A stretch of 64,000 nucleotides of DNA, from contig NZ_CP165727.1 of assembly GCF_041200175.1 (NCBI RefSeq), forward strand, positions 6,017,501 to 6,081,500, in the 5' to 3' direction. Position numbers and translations under genes: made by a program. A model generated the notes under the pieces. That model was given only the letters and a program-made list of their open reading frames with translations, was not told the origin of the DNA and did not search any database. This document shows positions 42,202 through 50,581 of this stretch, piece by piece (the stretch's first letter is position 1; the number at the start of each line of letters is the position of its first letter). Source of the stretch: Streptomyces sp. R33. Its GTDB lineage: Bacteria > Actinomycetota > Actinomycetes > Streptomycetales > Streptomycetaceae.

Positions 42202-43632
42202 CTAGCGCTCGGCGTGGCCGCTCGCGAGGGCCCACTCGCGGTTGAGCGAGCCCAGCGGGATCTTGCGCTCGAAGAGCGGCGTGCCGAACAGGGAGAGCTG
42301 CAGGTGCAGGTTCCCGCTCAGATCGAAGCCGCCGTACAGCGCCCAGGCACCGCTGAGGGAGGTCTTGCCGTCGCTGGACGCGCTCGCCTTGGCGTCGGCC
42401 TCGCCGCGCAGGTAGGGGGCGAAGTCCGCGCTGACGCCGACGGCCCCGTACAGGCCGACGGAGGCCTCGGCGCCGAGCGCGCCCTTGACCTTGCCGGTGG
42501 CGGCGACGGTCGCCGTGACCGGGGTGCTCTTCACGTGCGACTCGCTGATCGGCGTCCAGCCCTTGCCCAGCGCGTAGCTGCCGCCGACCTTGAAGTCGCC
42601 CTTGACGTCCTGCTGGACGTCGAGGGTCACGCGGCCGTCGGCCTCCACCTGGACGTAGCAGGTCAGGTCGAGGTTGACGACGACCGGCACCGGGCCCACC
42701 TGGATGACCGGAGCGCTGTGCAGCTTGGCGAAGGGGATCCGCTTGGGCGCCCCGGTGCTCGCGGCGGCGCGGCCCTGGAGCTTCCACTGCGAGGACCATT
42801 CGCCGCTCATGCCGAGGGTGGCTCCGCGCGGGCCGGAGCCGCCGCTCGCGCCGCCGTCGTACGAGAACTCCACCTGGGGGGCGAGCTGGACGAAGCCGGA
42901 CACCGAGGCTCCGGCCGAGGCGGGGGCGTCCGGGGCGGTGTCGACGGCGGCGTTCACGTCGAGGCGGAGGTTGCCGAGCGGCAGCTTGGCACTCTGGGGG
43001 CCGAACTTCACGCCCGGGCCCTTGGCCCAGGAGAAGGTGACGCCCTTCATCAGGGGTTCGACGGTGACCGCCGACGGGTCGACGGGGACCTTGCCGTCGG
43101 CCTTGTCGTCGTTCAGGACGGCGGCCAGCGTCGTGGAGGCGGTCTTGACCTCGGTGCCGCTGTCGGTCTTCCCGACGACCTCGGTGACCTTGGCGAGCAG
43201 GCCGTTGGGGGCGCCGGGCGCCGGCGCACTGGCGATGACGTCACCCACGGCGACGGGCTTGTCGGCTGTCGGGGAGGGCGAGGAGGAGGGCGAGGAGGAG
43301 GGGGAGGCGGACTTCGTCGGCTTCGGTGCGGGCCCCTGCGGGGCCTTGGCTATGACGGCCCGTCCGCTCGCCTGGTCGTACGAGGCGACCTTCAGCGAGG
43401 ACTGCTCCGTCTTCCCCTTTCCGTCGGCGCGGGCCACGGCCGCCGGGGTCGGCGTCCCCTGCGGCGCCGCGGCCACGTCGAGCTGCTGCGACGTGCCGTC
43501 GCCCGCGGGCGCGAGGGTGGCGGGGGCGGCCGCGTCGGCGGCGCCGGTGTGTGGTGTCGAGGAGCAGCCGGTGGCGGTGAGCGCCAGGGTGGTCAGGCCG
43601 GGGAGGAGGAGCCGTCGGGCGAGCGTGCGCAC
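42202..43632 (-). CDS. Putative lipoprotein of unknown function
   Basis: A 476-residue protein with a lipoprotein signal (LALTATGC, lipidated Cys23). A Pro/Ser/Thr-rich linker (PKPTKSASPSSSPSSSPSPT) occupies about residues 100-120. The remainder is rich in Gly, Ala and Val and looks like beta strands (VTLDVQQDVKGDFKVGGSYA; LGAEASVGLYGAVGVSADFA). I do not recognise the family. The start is GTG with GAAGG 9 nt upstream. It should be anchored outside the membrane. An inverted repeat of GlnR-like spacing lies upstream at 43670-43687. Confidence 0.75.
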   Translation of the reverse strand: MRTLARRLLLPGLTTLALTATGCSSTPHTGAADAAAPATLAPAGDGTSQQLDVAAAPQGTPTPAAVARADGKGKTEQSSLKVASYDQASGRAVIAKAPQGPAPKPTKSASPSSSPSSSPSPTADKPVAVGDVIASAPAPGAPNGLLAKVTEVVGKTDSGTEVKTASTTLAAVLNDDKADGKVPVDPSAVTVEPLMKGVTFSWAKGPGVKFGPQSAKLPLGNLRLDVNAAVDTAPDAPASAGASVSGFVQLAPQVEFSYDGGASGGSGPRGATLGMSGEWSSQWKLQGRAAASTGAPKRIPFAKLHSAPVIQVGPVPVVVNLDLTCYVQVEADGRVTLDVQQDVKGDFKVGGSYALGKGWTPISESHVKSTPVTATVAATGKVKGALGAEASVGLYGAVGVSADFAPYLRGEADAKASASSDGKTSLSGAWALYGGFDLSGNLHLQLSLFGTPLFERKIPLGSLNREWALASGHAER

Positions 43633-43669
43633 GTGGGTGAACCTTCAGTACGTGAGGGGGGTGTTGGCG

Positions 43670-43687
43670 GGTTACCCCGAGGTAACC
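43670..43687. promoter_or_regulatory. GGTTACC/GGTAACC inverted repeat upstream of the lipoprotein gene
   Basis: GGTTACC (43670-43676) and GGTAACC (43681-43687) form a 7-bp inverted repeat with a 4-bp spacer. Read as half sites it is GTTAC-N6-GTAAC, the same 11-bp spacing as GlnR boxes of actinobacteria. It lies 38 bp before the GTG at 43632. Confidence 0.45.
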
Positions 43688-43790
43688 GGAATCCGATCAT
43701 GCCATGCGCGCGCTGCGGCCGTCATGTCCGGATCCCGCCAACTCCCCGTCTCTTCTTGACGGTTGAAGATTCACCCACCCTGCGGTGCGG

Positions 43791-45734
43791 CTACCGGAGC
43801 ACCCCCGCCTTCGTACCGTCCGTGAGCTTGCCCGCCAGCTCCACCTGCGCGCCCGCCGGCGCCTTCACCGCCAGCCGGTTGCCGTTCGCAGCCCCGCTCA
43901 CCCCGTTGCCGGACACCGACAGCGACGCGAACTGCGCACTGCCCGCCGCCAGCACGTACCACTGGCCCGCCTTCGACTTCCACAGCACGCCCGCCAGCAC
44001 CCGCGGCTCCCGCGGCCCGCACGCCGGCGAGCCCTCCGCCTTCGCCGCCTGCGCGGCCAGCGGGGCGCCCGGGGTCAGGAACTGGGCCTGCACCCGGTCC
44101 TCCGTACCCGCCCAGGTCTCCGCCCGTGTGCACAGCCACGTCGCCGTGCCGTCGCCCTCGGGCAGCGGCTGCTTAGCGTACGTCCACGCGTTGACGCTGC
44201 GGACGCCGTGCGAGCGGACCGACGGCAGCAGGCACGCGATCCGCGACCAGTCGCCGAGCTCCGCACCCTCCGCCACATCGCGCTCCGCACCCGGCGCGCC
44301 CGAGGTCAGCCGGGCCGGCGTCAGCTCGCCGAGGTCGGTGACCAGCCGGGTGGAGCCGTTGCCGGTCAGCGCCAGGGCGTTCCATCCGGTGCAGTTGCCG
44401 GACGGCGCGGGGCTCGCCACCGGCGGGGTGATCCCGTCCTGGCTCAGCTTCAGCGCCGCCGGGGCGTCACCGGGCTTCAGCAGGTCCCGCAGCCCCGCGC
44501 CGGTGACCCACGGCGCGGTCAGGTAGCGGACGTTGCCGTCGACCCGGCTCAGTACGAGCGCGGAAGAGTTCTCCGCCGACGTGCCGTCGGTCCGGGCGAA
44601 GTCGAGGGCGGCGACCGAGGTCCCGGTGCGCGGCTCGGCGTACCGGACCACGCGCAGGCCGTCGTACAGCAGGACCACGACCGCCTGGTCGACGGTGCCC
44701 GCGAACAGCAGCTGCGGCGGGCCCATCGGCGGTCCGGGCGGCGTGCCGGGGGTGCCCGAGGCGACCACCGTCGGGCCCGGCCGGGCCCAGACGGCCAGCG
44801 CGCGGCGCAGCAGCTCGGAGTCGTCTGCGCGGTCGCCGCGCGCGGGCCAGGTGGAGAAGCCCGTACGGGAGGACGTACGCCAGAGCGAGGGCGCGACCCG
44901 GACCAGCTTGCCCGGATCCAGGGCCTGTTCCGCAGCCGCGTTGCGTGCGTACGGCGGAGCCGCCGCCCCGTCCGCACCCCAGCCGCCGCCGGGCAGCGCC
45001 AGCAGCGCCCCGCACACGGCGAGGGCGGCCGCGGCGGCCAGAGAGGCCCGGGCGAACCGGCGCCGGCGCAGCAGGTCGGTGGGCCGCGCCTGGAGCACGC
45101 ACGGATCGAACTCGGGGGAGGCGAACAGGGCGTCGTTGGCCGGATCCCCCGATTCCGCGACCGCGGCAGCGGGGTTCGCGACCCCGGCCTCGGTCAGCAC
45201 CCGGAGCACCTCGGACTCCGGCAGCCGCTCGAGGGCGCGCAGCACGCAGGCCGCCCGGCCCGGCCCGTCGAGGGTGGCCAGCCACTGGTCCAGCGCCAGC
45301 TCCTCGGCCCCGCCCGAGCGCGGGAACAGCCGCAGCCCCCACACCTGGGGGAGCAGCGGAGGCAGCTGCGCCCGCCGGGGCAGCGCCCGGAAGGTCAGCG
45401 GAATCCCGGCCTCCAGGGCGGCGCGCAGCACCCGCAGACGGACGTACGCGTACCCGGACTCGGCGCCCGCGGTCCCGCGCTGGCCCGGCACCCCGCCCTG
45501 CACCGCGGCTGCTGAGGCGGCCTCCGCACCGGCGCCGCGCCGCCCGCGCGGCAGGGCGCGCTGGGCCAGCGAATGGGCGGTGAGCACCCGCCGGTTGCGG
45601 CCGAGGGCGGGCGGCAGCACCAGATAGGCGAGCCGCACCAGCCGCGGGTAGTGCTCGACGATGGCGGCCTCGGCCAGCTCGACGTCGGGCGGTACGGGAG
45701 ACGGGGGGCGGGTGGCGGTATCCGGCGCAGTCAC
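43791..45734 (-). CDS. Single-pass membrane protein with sigma-factor-like N-terminus
   Basis: A 647-residue protein. The N-terminal region (about 18-210) resembles sigma-70 region 2 and region 4 relatives: VEHYPRLVRLAYLVLP, then ACVLRALERLPESEVLRVL, ending with DPCVLQARPTDLLRRRRFAR. One membrane segment follows (ASLAAAAALAVCGALLAL, about 235-253). The rest is a large presumably external domain with no motif I know. Cysteines near CTGWNALALTGN, RIACLLP, TWLCTRAE and SPACGP could form disulfides. GTG start at 45734 with no clear ribosome-binding site. This may be a membrane-tethered relative of sigma or anti-sigma systems; function unknown. Confidence 0.7.
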   Translation of the reverse strand: MTAPDTATRPPSPVPPDVELAEAAIVEHYPRLVRLAYLVLPPALGRNRRVLTAHSLAQRALPRGRRGAGAEAASAAAVQGGVPGQRGTAGAESGYAYVRLRVLRAALEAGIPLTFRALPRRAQLPPLLPQVWGLRLFPRSGGAEELALDQWLATLDGPGRAACVLRALERLPESEVLRVLTEAGVANPAAAVAESGDPANDALFASPEFDPCVLQARPTDLLRRRRFARASLAAAAALAVCGALLALPGGGWGADGAAAPPYARNAAAEQALDPGKLVRVAPSLWRTSSRTGFSTWPARGDRADDSELLRRALAVWARPGPTVVASGTPGTPPGPPMGPPQLLFAGTVDQAVVVLLYDGLRVVRYAEPRTGTSVAALDFARTDGTSAENSSALVLSRVDGNVRYLTAPWVTGAGLRDLLKPGDAPAALKLSQDGITPPVASPAPSGNCTGWNALALTGNGSTRLVTDLGELTPARLTSGAPGAERDVAEGAELGDWSRIACLLPSVRSHGVRSVNAWTYAKQPLPEGDGTATWLCTRAETWAGTEDRVQAQFLTPGAPLAAQAAKAEGSPACGPREPRVLAGVLWKSKAGQWYVLAAGSAQFASLSVSGNGVSGAANGNRLAVKAPAGAQVELAGKLTDGTKAGVLR

Positions 45735-45831
45735 GTTCAGCAGAACGAGCGAATCGTCGGATGGTCACCCGTCCCCAGGTCACACGTTCGGGTCGAATAC
45801 CGGCCGCGGGAGGGGGCGGGGCGGGCCCGGA

Positions 45832-46629
45832 TCAGGCCACGAGGCGGGCGCGGAGCGCCTCGACCGTCTCGTCGGGGACGCCGAGACCCTCGCGCACGTA
45901 CTTCTCCATCGAGCCGTACCGCGTGTTCACCTCGTCGAGCGCGGCTTCCAGGTACGAGGGGAACACGCCGATCAGGCCCAGCGCGATGTCCGGGTTGCCG
46001 CCGGCGATGGTGAAGCCCTCGATCAGCGGAGCGAAGGCCTGCTTGACCGCCGGATTGACGGAGAGGTATTCGGCCATCAGGGTCTCGTCGTCCGCGCCGA
46101 GCAGCGACAGGACGACGGTCGCGCCCCAGCCCGTACGGTCCTTGCCGGCCGTGCAGTGGAACAGCAGCGGGCCCGCCTCCGGGTCCGCGAGCTCGGTGAG
46201 CAGGGTCCGGTACGCGGCCTGCGCGGAAGCGGTGTTCACGAAGGACCGGTAGGTGTCGGCGAACAGCTTCTGCACCCTGCCGCCGCCCAGGTGCTCCTCC
46301 GCCACCGCCGGGTCCGACAGCAGGTCCTTGAGCTGCGTGGCGGCCGGCATCTTGCCGGAGCGCAGCTTGTCGGCGAGGACGTCGCTGATCAGGAGGCGGA
46401 CGCCCGCCGGTATCCGGTCCGGGTGGTCGGCGCGCTCGGGGTCGGTGCGGAAGTCGATGACCGTACGCAGGCCCAGCGCGGCCACGACCGGGTCGGCGTC
46501 GACGTCGAGCCGGTCGAGCTGGCCGGAGCGCAGGGCCAGCCCGGGGCGGACGGTGCGCCCGCCGGACAGGGGGGTACCGCCGAGGTCGCGCAGGTTGGCG
46601 ACGGTGGTGGAGGGGGTGGTCGTGGTCAT
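45832..46629 (-). CDS. Tyrosine-protein phosphatase (Y_phosphatase3 family)
   Basis: A 265-residue protein. The phosphatase loop HCTAGKDRTG (C-x5-R) lies at about residues 148-157. The N-terminal NLRDLGG and RSGQLDRL and the TVIDFRTDPER segment are typical of the PtpB/Y_phosphatase3 family, which can act on phosphotyrosine, phosphoserine or phosphoinositides. ATG at 46629 has GGAG 9 nt upstream. It is soluble, with no signal peptide. The next gene upstream on the same strand, a rhomboid-like gene, is 125 bp away across a G-rich repetitive gap. Confidence 0.92.
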   Translation of the reverse strand: MTTTTPSTTVANLRDLGGTPLSGGRTVRPGLALRSGQLDRLDVDADPVVAALGLRTVIDFRTDPERADHPDRIPAGVRLLISDVLADKLRSGKMPAATQLKDLLSDPAVAEEHLGGGRVQKLFADTYRSFVNTASAQAAYRTLLTELADPEAGPLLFHCTAGKDRTGWGATVVLSLLGADDETLMAEYLSVNPAVKQAFAPLIEGFTIAGGNPDIALGLIGVFPSYLEAALDEVNTRYGSMEKYVREGLGVPDETVEALRARLVA

Positions 46630-46754
46630 CGTGGCGGCTCCAGCGGTGTGCAGGCGGTGCGAGCGGTGCAGAGGGTGGCGCGGGGTGGTGCGGGTGGTGC
46701 GGAGGGTGGGTGGGGGGTGGTGCGGGTCATGCCGATCGTGCGGATGGTCCGTGT

Positions 46755-47357
46755 TCACCCGATTTTCGGATGTTTTGTCCCGGATAGGTAATCGAGCGCG
46801 AGCGAGACCCCGACCCCGATCCCCAGCGCCGCGAGGTGCCCGGCGTCCGTGAAGGTCCGGTCCCGCTTCAGCACCGGCGCCGCGGCGAGCGCCAGCAGTC
46901 CCACCCGGGCGGCCGTACGGACCGGCCCGCGCGGCAGTGCGGAGGTCAGTGCGCCGAGCACGGCGTTGAACCCGTAGCTGGTCCCCACGTCCACGGCCCG
47001 CCGGGTCGGCGGATCGGCCGTCCGGTGCAGGGCGCCGTAGACGAGGAGGGTCGCCGTGGCGTGCCCGAACGCGAACACCGCGGCCGTCCACCAGGCCCCG
47101 TACGCGTACTCCGCGTACCCGAGGACCGCGACGAGCAGCAGCGCGTACGGCAGCGGCATCGGTTCCTCGACGACGAAGGCACTGCTCAGCAGGGTCTCCC
47201 AGCGGCCGGCGGCGAGGTTGTCGACATTCGTCGAGCAGCCCCGCAGCACCCGGTCCCGCTCCGCCGCCCCCAGCCGGTCCAGTGCGTGCGCGCCGAGTTG
47301 GACCCCGCCCGCGTACACCACGCCGAGGGTCGGCGGCGGCCATGGCAGTGAATTCAT
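46755..47357 (-). CDS. Rhomboid-like membrane protein
   Basis: A 200-residue protein with about five hydrophobic segments. The pieces STNVDNLAAGRWETLLSSAF, YAYGAWWTAAVFAFGHATAT and GTSYGFNAVLGALTSAL match my memory of rhomboid-like proteins of Streptomyces; the GTSYGF segment sits where the catalytic Ser of true rhomboids would be, and FAFGHATAT where a membrane His lies. Whether it is an active protease is open. The start at 47357 overlaps an 18-bp palindrome, and no ribosome-binding site is visible. It is divergent from the Met/His-rich membrane protein. Confidence 0.6.
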   Translation of the reverse strand: MNSLPWPPPTLGVVYAGGVQLGAHALDRLGAAERDRVLRGCSTNVDNLAAGRWETLLSSAFVVEEPMPLPYALLLVAVLGYAEYAYGAWWTAAVFAFGHATATLLVYGALHRTADPPTRRAVDVGTSYGFNAVLGALTSALPRGPVRTAARVGLLALAAAPVLKRDRTFTDAGHLAALGIGVGVSLALDYLSGTKHPKIG

Positions 47358-47373
47358 CCGATCATGATCGGAT
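47356..47373. promoter_or_regulatory. Perfect 18-bp palindrome between divergent genes
   Basis: ATCCGATCATGATCGGAT is its own reverse complement. It begins at the first base of the rhomboid-like start codon and lies 50 bp before the divergent gene at 47423. Its length and symmetry suggest a dimeric repressor site acting on the rhomboid-like gene and perhaps on the Met/His-rich gene. Confidence 0.6.
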
Positions 47374-47422
47374 ACGACCCCGGGGCTGGCGGAACCGGGT
47401 CCCGTGCGAGCATGTTCCAGCC

Positions 47423-48196
47423 ATGCCAGTGATCCCCGCGCCGATGCGCACCGCACGGGCCGCGATGTTCGCGGCGGTGTGCACCGCATTGGGCGCTGTG
47501 GGGCATTCGTGCATGTCCGGCACGGATATCCCGCTGTTGGGCCTTCTGGGTGCTTTCGGGGTGACCGGGGGGCTCGCACGGCTCGCAGCCGGTCGCCGCC
47601 GCGGACCCGTCGGGATCAGTGCGGCGCTGCTCGCCGTCCAGGGCGTACTGCACCTGGTCTTCTCCGGCAGCCAGGCGGGACCCGGCGGCCACGCCGGTCA
47701 CACCGGGAAGTCCCTGCCCCTGTCCCTGCCCGAGCCGATGCCCGGGCACCACCACCTGGCGGGCACGGCGCTGCCGGAGACGGCGGCCGGCGCCGCCGGT
47801 ACGGGCGGCACGGACGGCATGGCCGGGATGGCGGACATGAGCGGGATGGCGGGCATGGCCGACATGGCCGGGCACGGCGGCCTCGGCATGATCGCCGCGC
47901 ACGTGCTCGCCGGGCTGTTCTGTGCCGCCTGGCTGGCGTGGGGCGAGGCCGCCGTGTTCCGGCTGGCCTCGGTCCTCGGCTCCGCCGCGCTGCTGGCGGC
48001 CCGGCCGCTCGCCCGTGCGGTCGCCCTGATCCGGGCCCGCGTGGCCCCCGCACCGCCGCGGCCCGCCGCGCGCCCCTCGTACGAACCCCTGCGCAGGCTG
48101 CGCGGAGCCGTGCCCGCGCACGCCCTGGTGCGCCGGGGCCCGCCCGGGTGGCGAGACACCCGCGCCACGGCCCCCGGCCGTCCTGCCTGCGCCTGA
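47423..48196 (+). CDS. Met/His-rich integral membrane protein, possible copper handling
   Basis: A 257-residue protein with about four to five hydrophobic segments. Between segments lie a His-rich stretch (GHAGHTGKSLPLSLPEPMPG followed by HHH) and a Met-rich stretch GMAGMADMSGMAGMADMAGH. Met/His clusters of this kind bind copper in other proteins. The C-terminus is basic and Pro-rich. ATG 47423 is a provisional start; ATG 47444 is the alternative, and neither has a clear Shine-Dalgarno sequence. It precedes a PepSY-type membrane protein by 88 bp on the same strand. The metal role is inference. Confidence 0.6.
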   Translation: MPVIPAPMRTARAAMFAAVCTALGAVGHSCMSGTDIPLLGLLGAFGVTGGLARLAAGRRRGPVGISAALLAVQGVLHLVFSGSQAGPGGHAGHTGKSLPLSLPEPMPGHHHLAGTALPETAAGAAGTGGTDGMAGMADMSGMAGMADMAGHGGLGMIAAHVLAGLFCAAWLAWGEAAVFRLASVLGSAALLAARPLARAVALIRARVAPAPPRPAARPSYEPLRRLRGAVPAHALVRRGPPGWRDTRATAPGRPACA

Positions 48197-48284
48197 CCGG
48201 CGCACCTCCTTCATCGGCGAGGTGGCGGGACCCGGGGCCGGTTCACCCGAGTCTTCGCCCACAGGGCCAACACCTAGGACCCAC

Positions 48285-49775
48285 ATGTCCCTTGAAGAGG
48301 TTCAGGACGTCCGCATCCCGGACTCCGACACGCCTGACACACCTGACGCGCCCGTCACACCCGACGCGTCCTCGAAGCCCGGCACCTGGGCGGCGCTGCG
48401 GCCGCTGCTCCTGCGCATGCACTTCTACGCGGGGATCCTCATAGCCCCGCTGATCTTCCTCGCCGCCGCCACCGGCCTGCTGTACGCCGCCTCCTGGCAG
48501 GCCGAGAAGATCATCTACTCCGACGAACTGACCGTCACCGAGGTCCGCGACAGCACGGTGCCGCTCAGCGCCCAGGTCACGGCCGCCCGGGCGACCGTCC
48601 CCGAGGGCAAGGTCGTGGGCGTGTGGCCCGCGCCCGACGCCGAGGCGACCACCCGCGTGATCATGCAGGTTCCGGGCCTCGGGGAGGGCCAGACCAGGAC
48701 CGTTTTCGTGGATCCGTATACGGCCCACGTCAACGGACAGCTGATCACCGAGGGCGACGCGCTGCCGCTGCGCGCGTGGCTCAGCGAGTTCCACTCGAGC
48801 CTCCAGCTGGGCGAGTTCGGCCGTAACTACAGCGAGCTCGCCGCGAGCTGGCTGTGGGTCGTCGCACTCGGCGGACTCGCCCTGTGGATCGGCCGCCGCC
48901 GGTCCCGCAAGGCCCTGCTCGTCCTGCCCGACCGCGCCGCCACCGGCCGCCGCAAGACCCTCTCCTGGCACGGGGCCGTCGGCCTCTGGGCCGTCGCCGG
49001 GCTCGTCGCGCTGTCCGCCACCGGCCTGACCTGGTCGAAGTACGCGGGCGAGAACATCGGGCAGCTCCAGGACGGCCTCGGCGGCGCCACCCCGTCCGTG
49101 TCCGCGGCCCTCGCGCCCGGTTCGGGCTCCGGCGAGGGCTCCGGCTCCGGCTCGGGCGAGCACGCCGGGCACGGCACGACCGACGGCACGCAGACGCCCC
49201 GGACGCCGGCCGCCGCGGACATCGGCATCGACAAGGCCGTGGCCGCCGCCCGCGCCGCCGGGGTCACCGAGGAACTCCGCATCACCCTGCCCGCCAAGGG
49301 CAACGGCTACGTGATCAAGGAGCAGGACAAGCAGCTGCCGGTCCACCTGGACTCCGTCGCCGTGGACCCCGCCGACGGCCGGATCATGGACGAGCTCCGC
49401 TTCGCCGACTACCCCGTCCTCGCGCAGCTGACGCGCTTCGGGATCGACCTGCACATGGGGAGGACCTTCGGCCTCGCCAACCAGATCGCGCTCGCCGCGC
49501 TCGCGGTCGCGGTGATGTTCCTGGTCTTCTGGGGCTACCGGATGTGGTGGCTGCGCCGGCCCACCAAGGACCGCACCCTCTCGGTCGGCCGCGCCCAGCC
49601 GCGCGGAGCCTGGCGCAAGGTGCCGCTGACCCTGCTGCTCCCGCTCGCCGCCGTGGTCGCGGTGGTCGGGTGGTTCGTACCGCTGCTCGGCATCAGCCTG
49701 GTCGCCTTCCTGGCAGTCGACGTGCTGCTGGGGCTGCTCGCGGCGCGCCGCGCCAAGGCGGCCACCGCGGTCTAG
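48285..49775 (+). CDS. PepSY-associated membrane protein (PiuB-like)
   Basis: A 496-residue protein with about four to five membrane segments. RMHFYAGILIAPLIFLAAATGLLYA (residues about 44-68) is the classic first PepSY-TM helix with its His. Further pieces are EFHSSLQLGEFGRNYSELAA, LSWHGAVGLWAVAGLVALSA, and DLHMGRTFGLANQIALA. A Gly/Ser/Glu linker (GSGSGEGSGSGSGEHAGHG) lies at about 281-300. The family is linked to iron- or copper-related reductases and uptake. It follows the Met/His-rich gene, which suggests one metal-related unit. A hairpin follows at 49801. Confidence 0.88.
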   Translation: MSLEEVQDVRIPDSDTPDTPDAPVTPDASSKPGTWAALRPLLLRMHFYAGILIAPLIFLAAATGLLYAASWQAEKIIYSDELTVTEVRDSTVPLSAQVTAARATVPEGKVVGVWPAPDAEATTRVIMQVPGLGEGQTRTVFVDPYTAHVNGQLITEGDALPLRAWLSEFHSSLQLGEFGRNYSELAASWLWVVALGGLALWIGRRRSRKALLVLPDRAATGRRKTLSWHGAVGLWAVAGLVALSATGLTWSKYAGENIGQLQDGLGGATPSVSAALAPGSGSGEGSGSGSGEHAGHGTTDGTQTPRTPAAADIGIDKAVAAARAAGVTEELRITLPAKGNGYVIKEQDKQLPVHLDSVAVDPADGRIMDELRFADYPVLAQLTRFGIDLHMGRTFGLANQIALAALAVAVMFLVFWGYRMWWLRRPTKDRTLSVGRAQPRGAWRKVPLTLLLPLAAVVAVVGWFVPLLGISLVAFLAVDVLLGLLAARRAKAATAV

Positions 49776-49800
49776 CCCGGACGGTCCGTCCCGATGCGCA

Positions 49801-49839
49801 CGGTGGGCCCGTACTCCGCGAGGGAGTGCGGGCCCACCG
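49801..49839. terminator. Bidirectional terminator hairpin
   Basis: CGGTGGGCCCG (49801-49811) and CGGGCCCACCG (49829-49839) pair perfectly over a 17-nt loop between the converging PepSY gene and winged-helix gene. Confidence 0.8.
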
Positions 49840-49873
49840 CCGTGCGGGGCGCCGCGGCGCGGCGAAGCGGCAC

Positions 49874-50470
49874 TCAGGGCGCGTACTTGTAGCCCACGCG
49901 GCGCACCGTCTGGATCGCGCTGCGGTGCGCCGCGCCCAGCTTGCGGCGCAGGCGGGCGACGTGGACGTCCACGGTCCGGCCGTCGCCGACGTGGCCGTAG
50001 CCCCAGACCGTGGTCACCAGCTGGTCCCGGCTGTGCACCCGGTGCGGGTGCGCCACCAGATGGGCCAGCAGCTCGAACTCCAGGTACGTCAGGTCGAGTA
50101 CCCGGCCGTCGACCTCGGCGGTGCGCTGCGCCGCGTCGATGCGGACGAGCTCGTCCCCGGTGGTGGCCGGGACCGGCCGGGGAGCGGCCGGTGCGGGAAC
50201 GGCCTGGGGGGCGAAGGCGATCGGCGGCTGCTGGTCCGCCGGTACGAGGACCAGGTATCCGACCATCGGCGGCTGGCCCGGCAGCGCCGGCAGGGTGTGC
50301 TGAGGCGCGGGCAGCCAGGTGGCGCCGGGCGGCAGGAGGTCGACCACGCGGGCGACCTCGTCACGGTCCACGGCGCGCAGCCGGTGGCGCGGACTGGGCG
50401 GATAGGCGAGGGGCGCGGTCGCAGCGGTCGCGGCGGAGGCGGCGGACGTCAGGGAACGGGTGTGAGACAT
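49874..50470 (-). CDS. Winged-helix regulator of OmpR/PhoB type, no clear receiver domain
   Basis: A 198-residue protein. The C-terminal 95 residues are an OmpR-type winged helix: VDGRVLDLTYLEFELLAHLV, then SRDQLVTTVWGYGHVGDGRT and VDVHVARLRRKLG. The N-terminal half is Ala/Pro-rich and lacks the acidic pocket and Lys of a receiver. It lies close to glnII; from memory, S. coelicolor has an OmpR-like protein named GlnRII in this neighbourhood, which may be its counterpart. The start at ATG 50470 has a weak GAAAGAG upstream. Target genes unknown. Confidence 0.8.
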   Translation of the reverse strand: MSHTRSLTSAASAATAATAPLAYPPSPRHRLRAVDRDEVARVVDLLPPGATWLPAPQHTLPALPGQPPMVGYLVLVPADQQPPIAFAPQAVPAPAAPRPVPATTGDELVRIDAAQRTAEVDGRVLDLTYLEFELLAHLVAHPHRVHSRDQLVTTVWGYGHVGDGRTVDVHVARLRRKLGAAHRSAIQTVRRVGYKYAP

Positions 50471-50581
50471 GAGTGGTCAGCTCTTTCACGCGGAGTGGTC
50501 GGCAGGAGACGTGCGTACGTCATCGCGTTCCGCGCAGACCGAAGGCCTCGGGGAAGGTCCGGTGGGAGATCCCGGGAGGCT

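Noticed and set aside
46630..47343. Extension of the phosphatase frame upstream to 47343
   Set aside because: That part is a low-complexity Arg/Pro/His reading opposite or out of frame with the rhomboid-like gene; ATG 46629 gives a normal family length.
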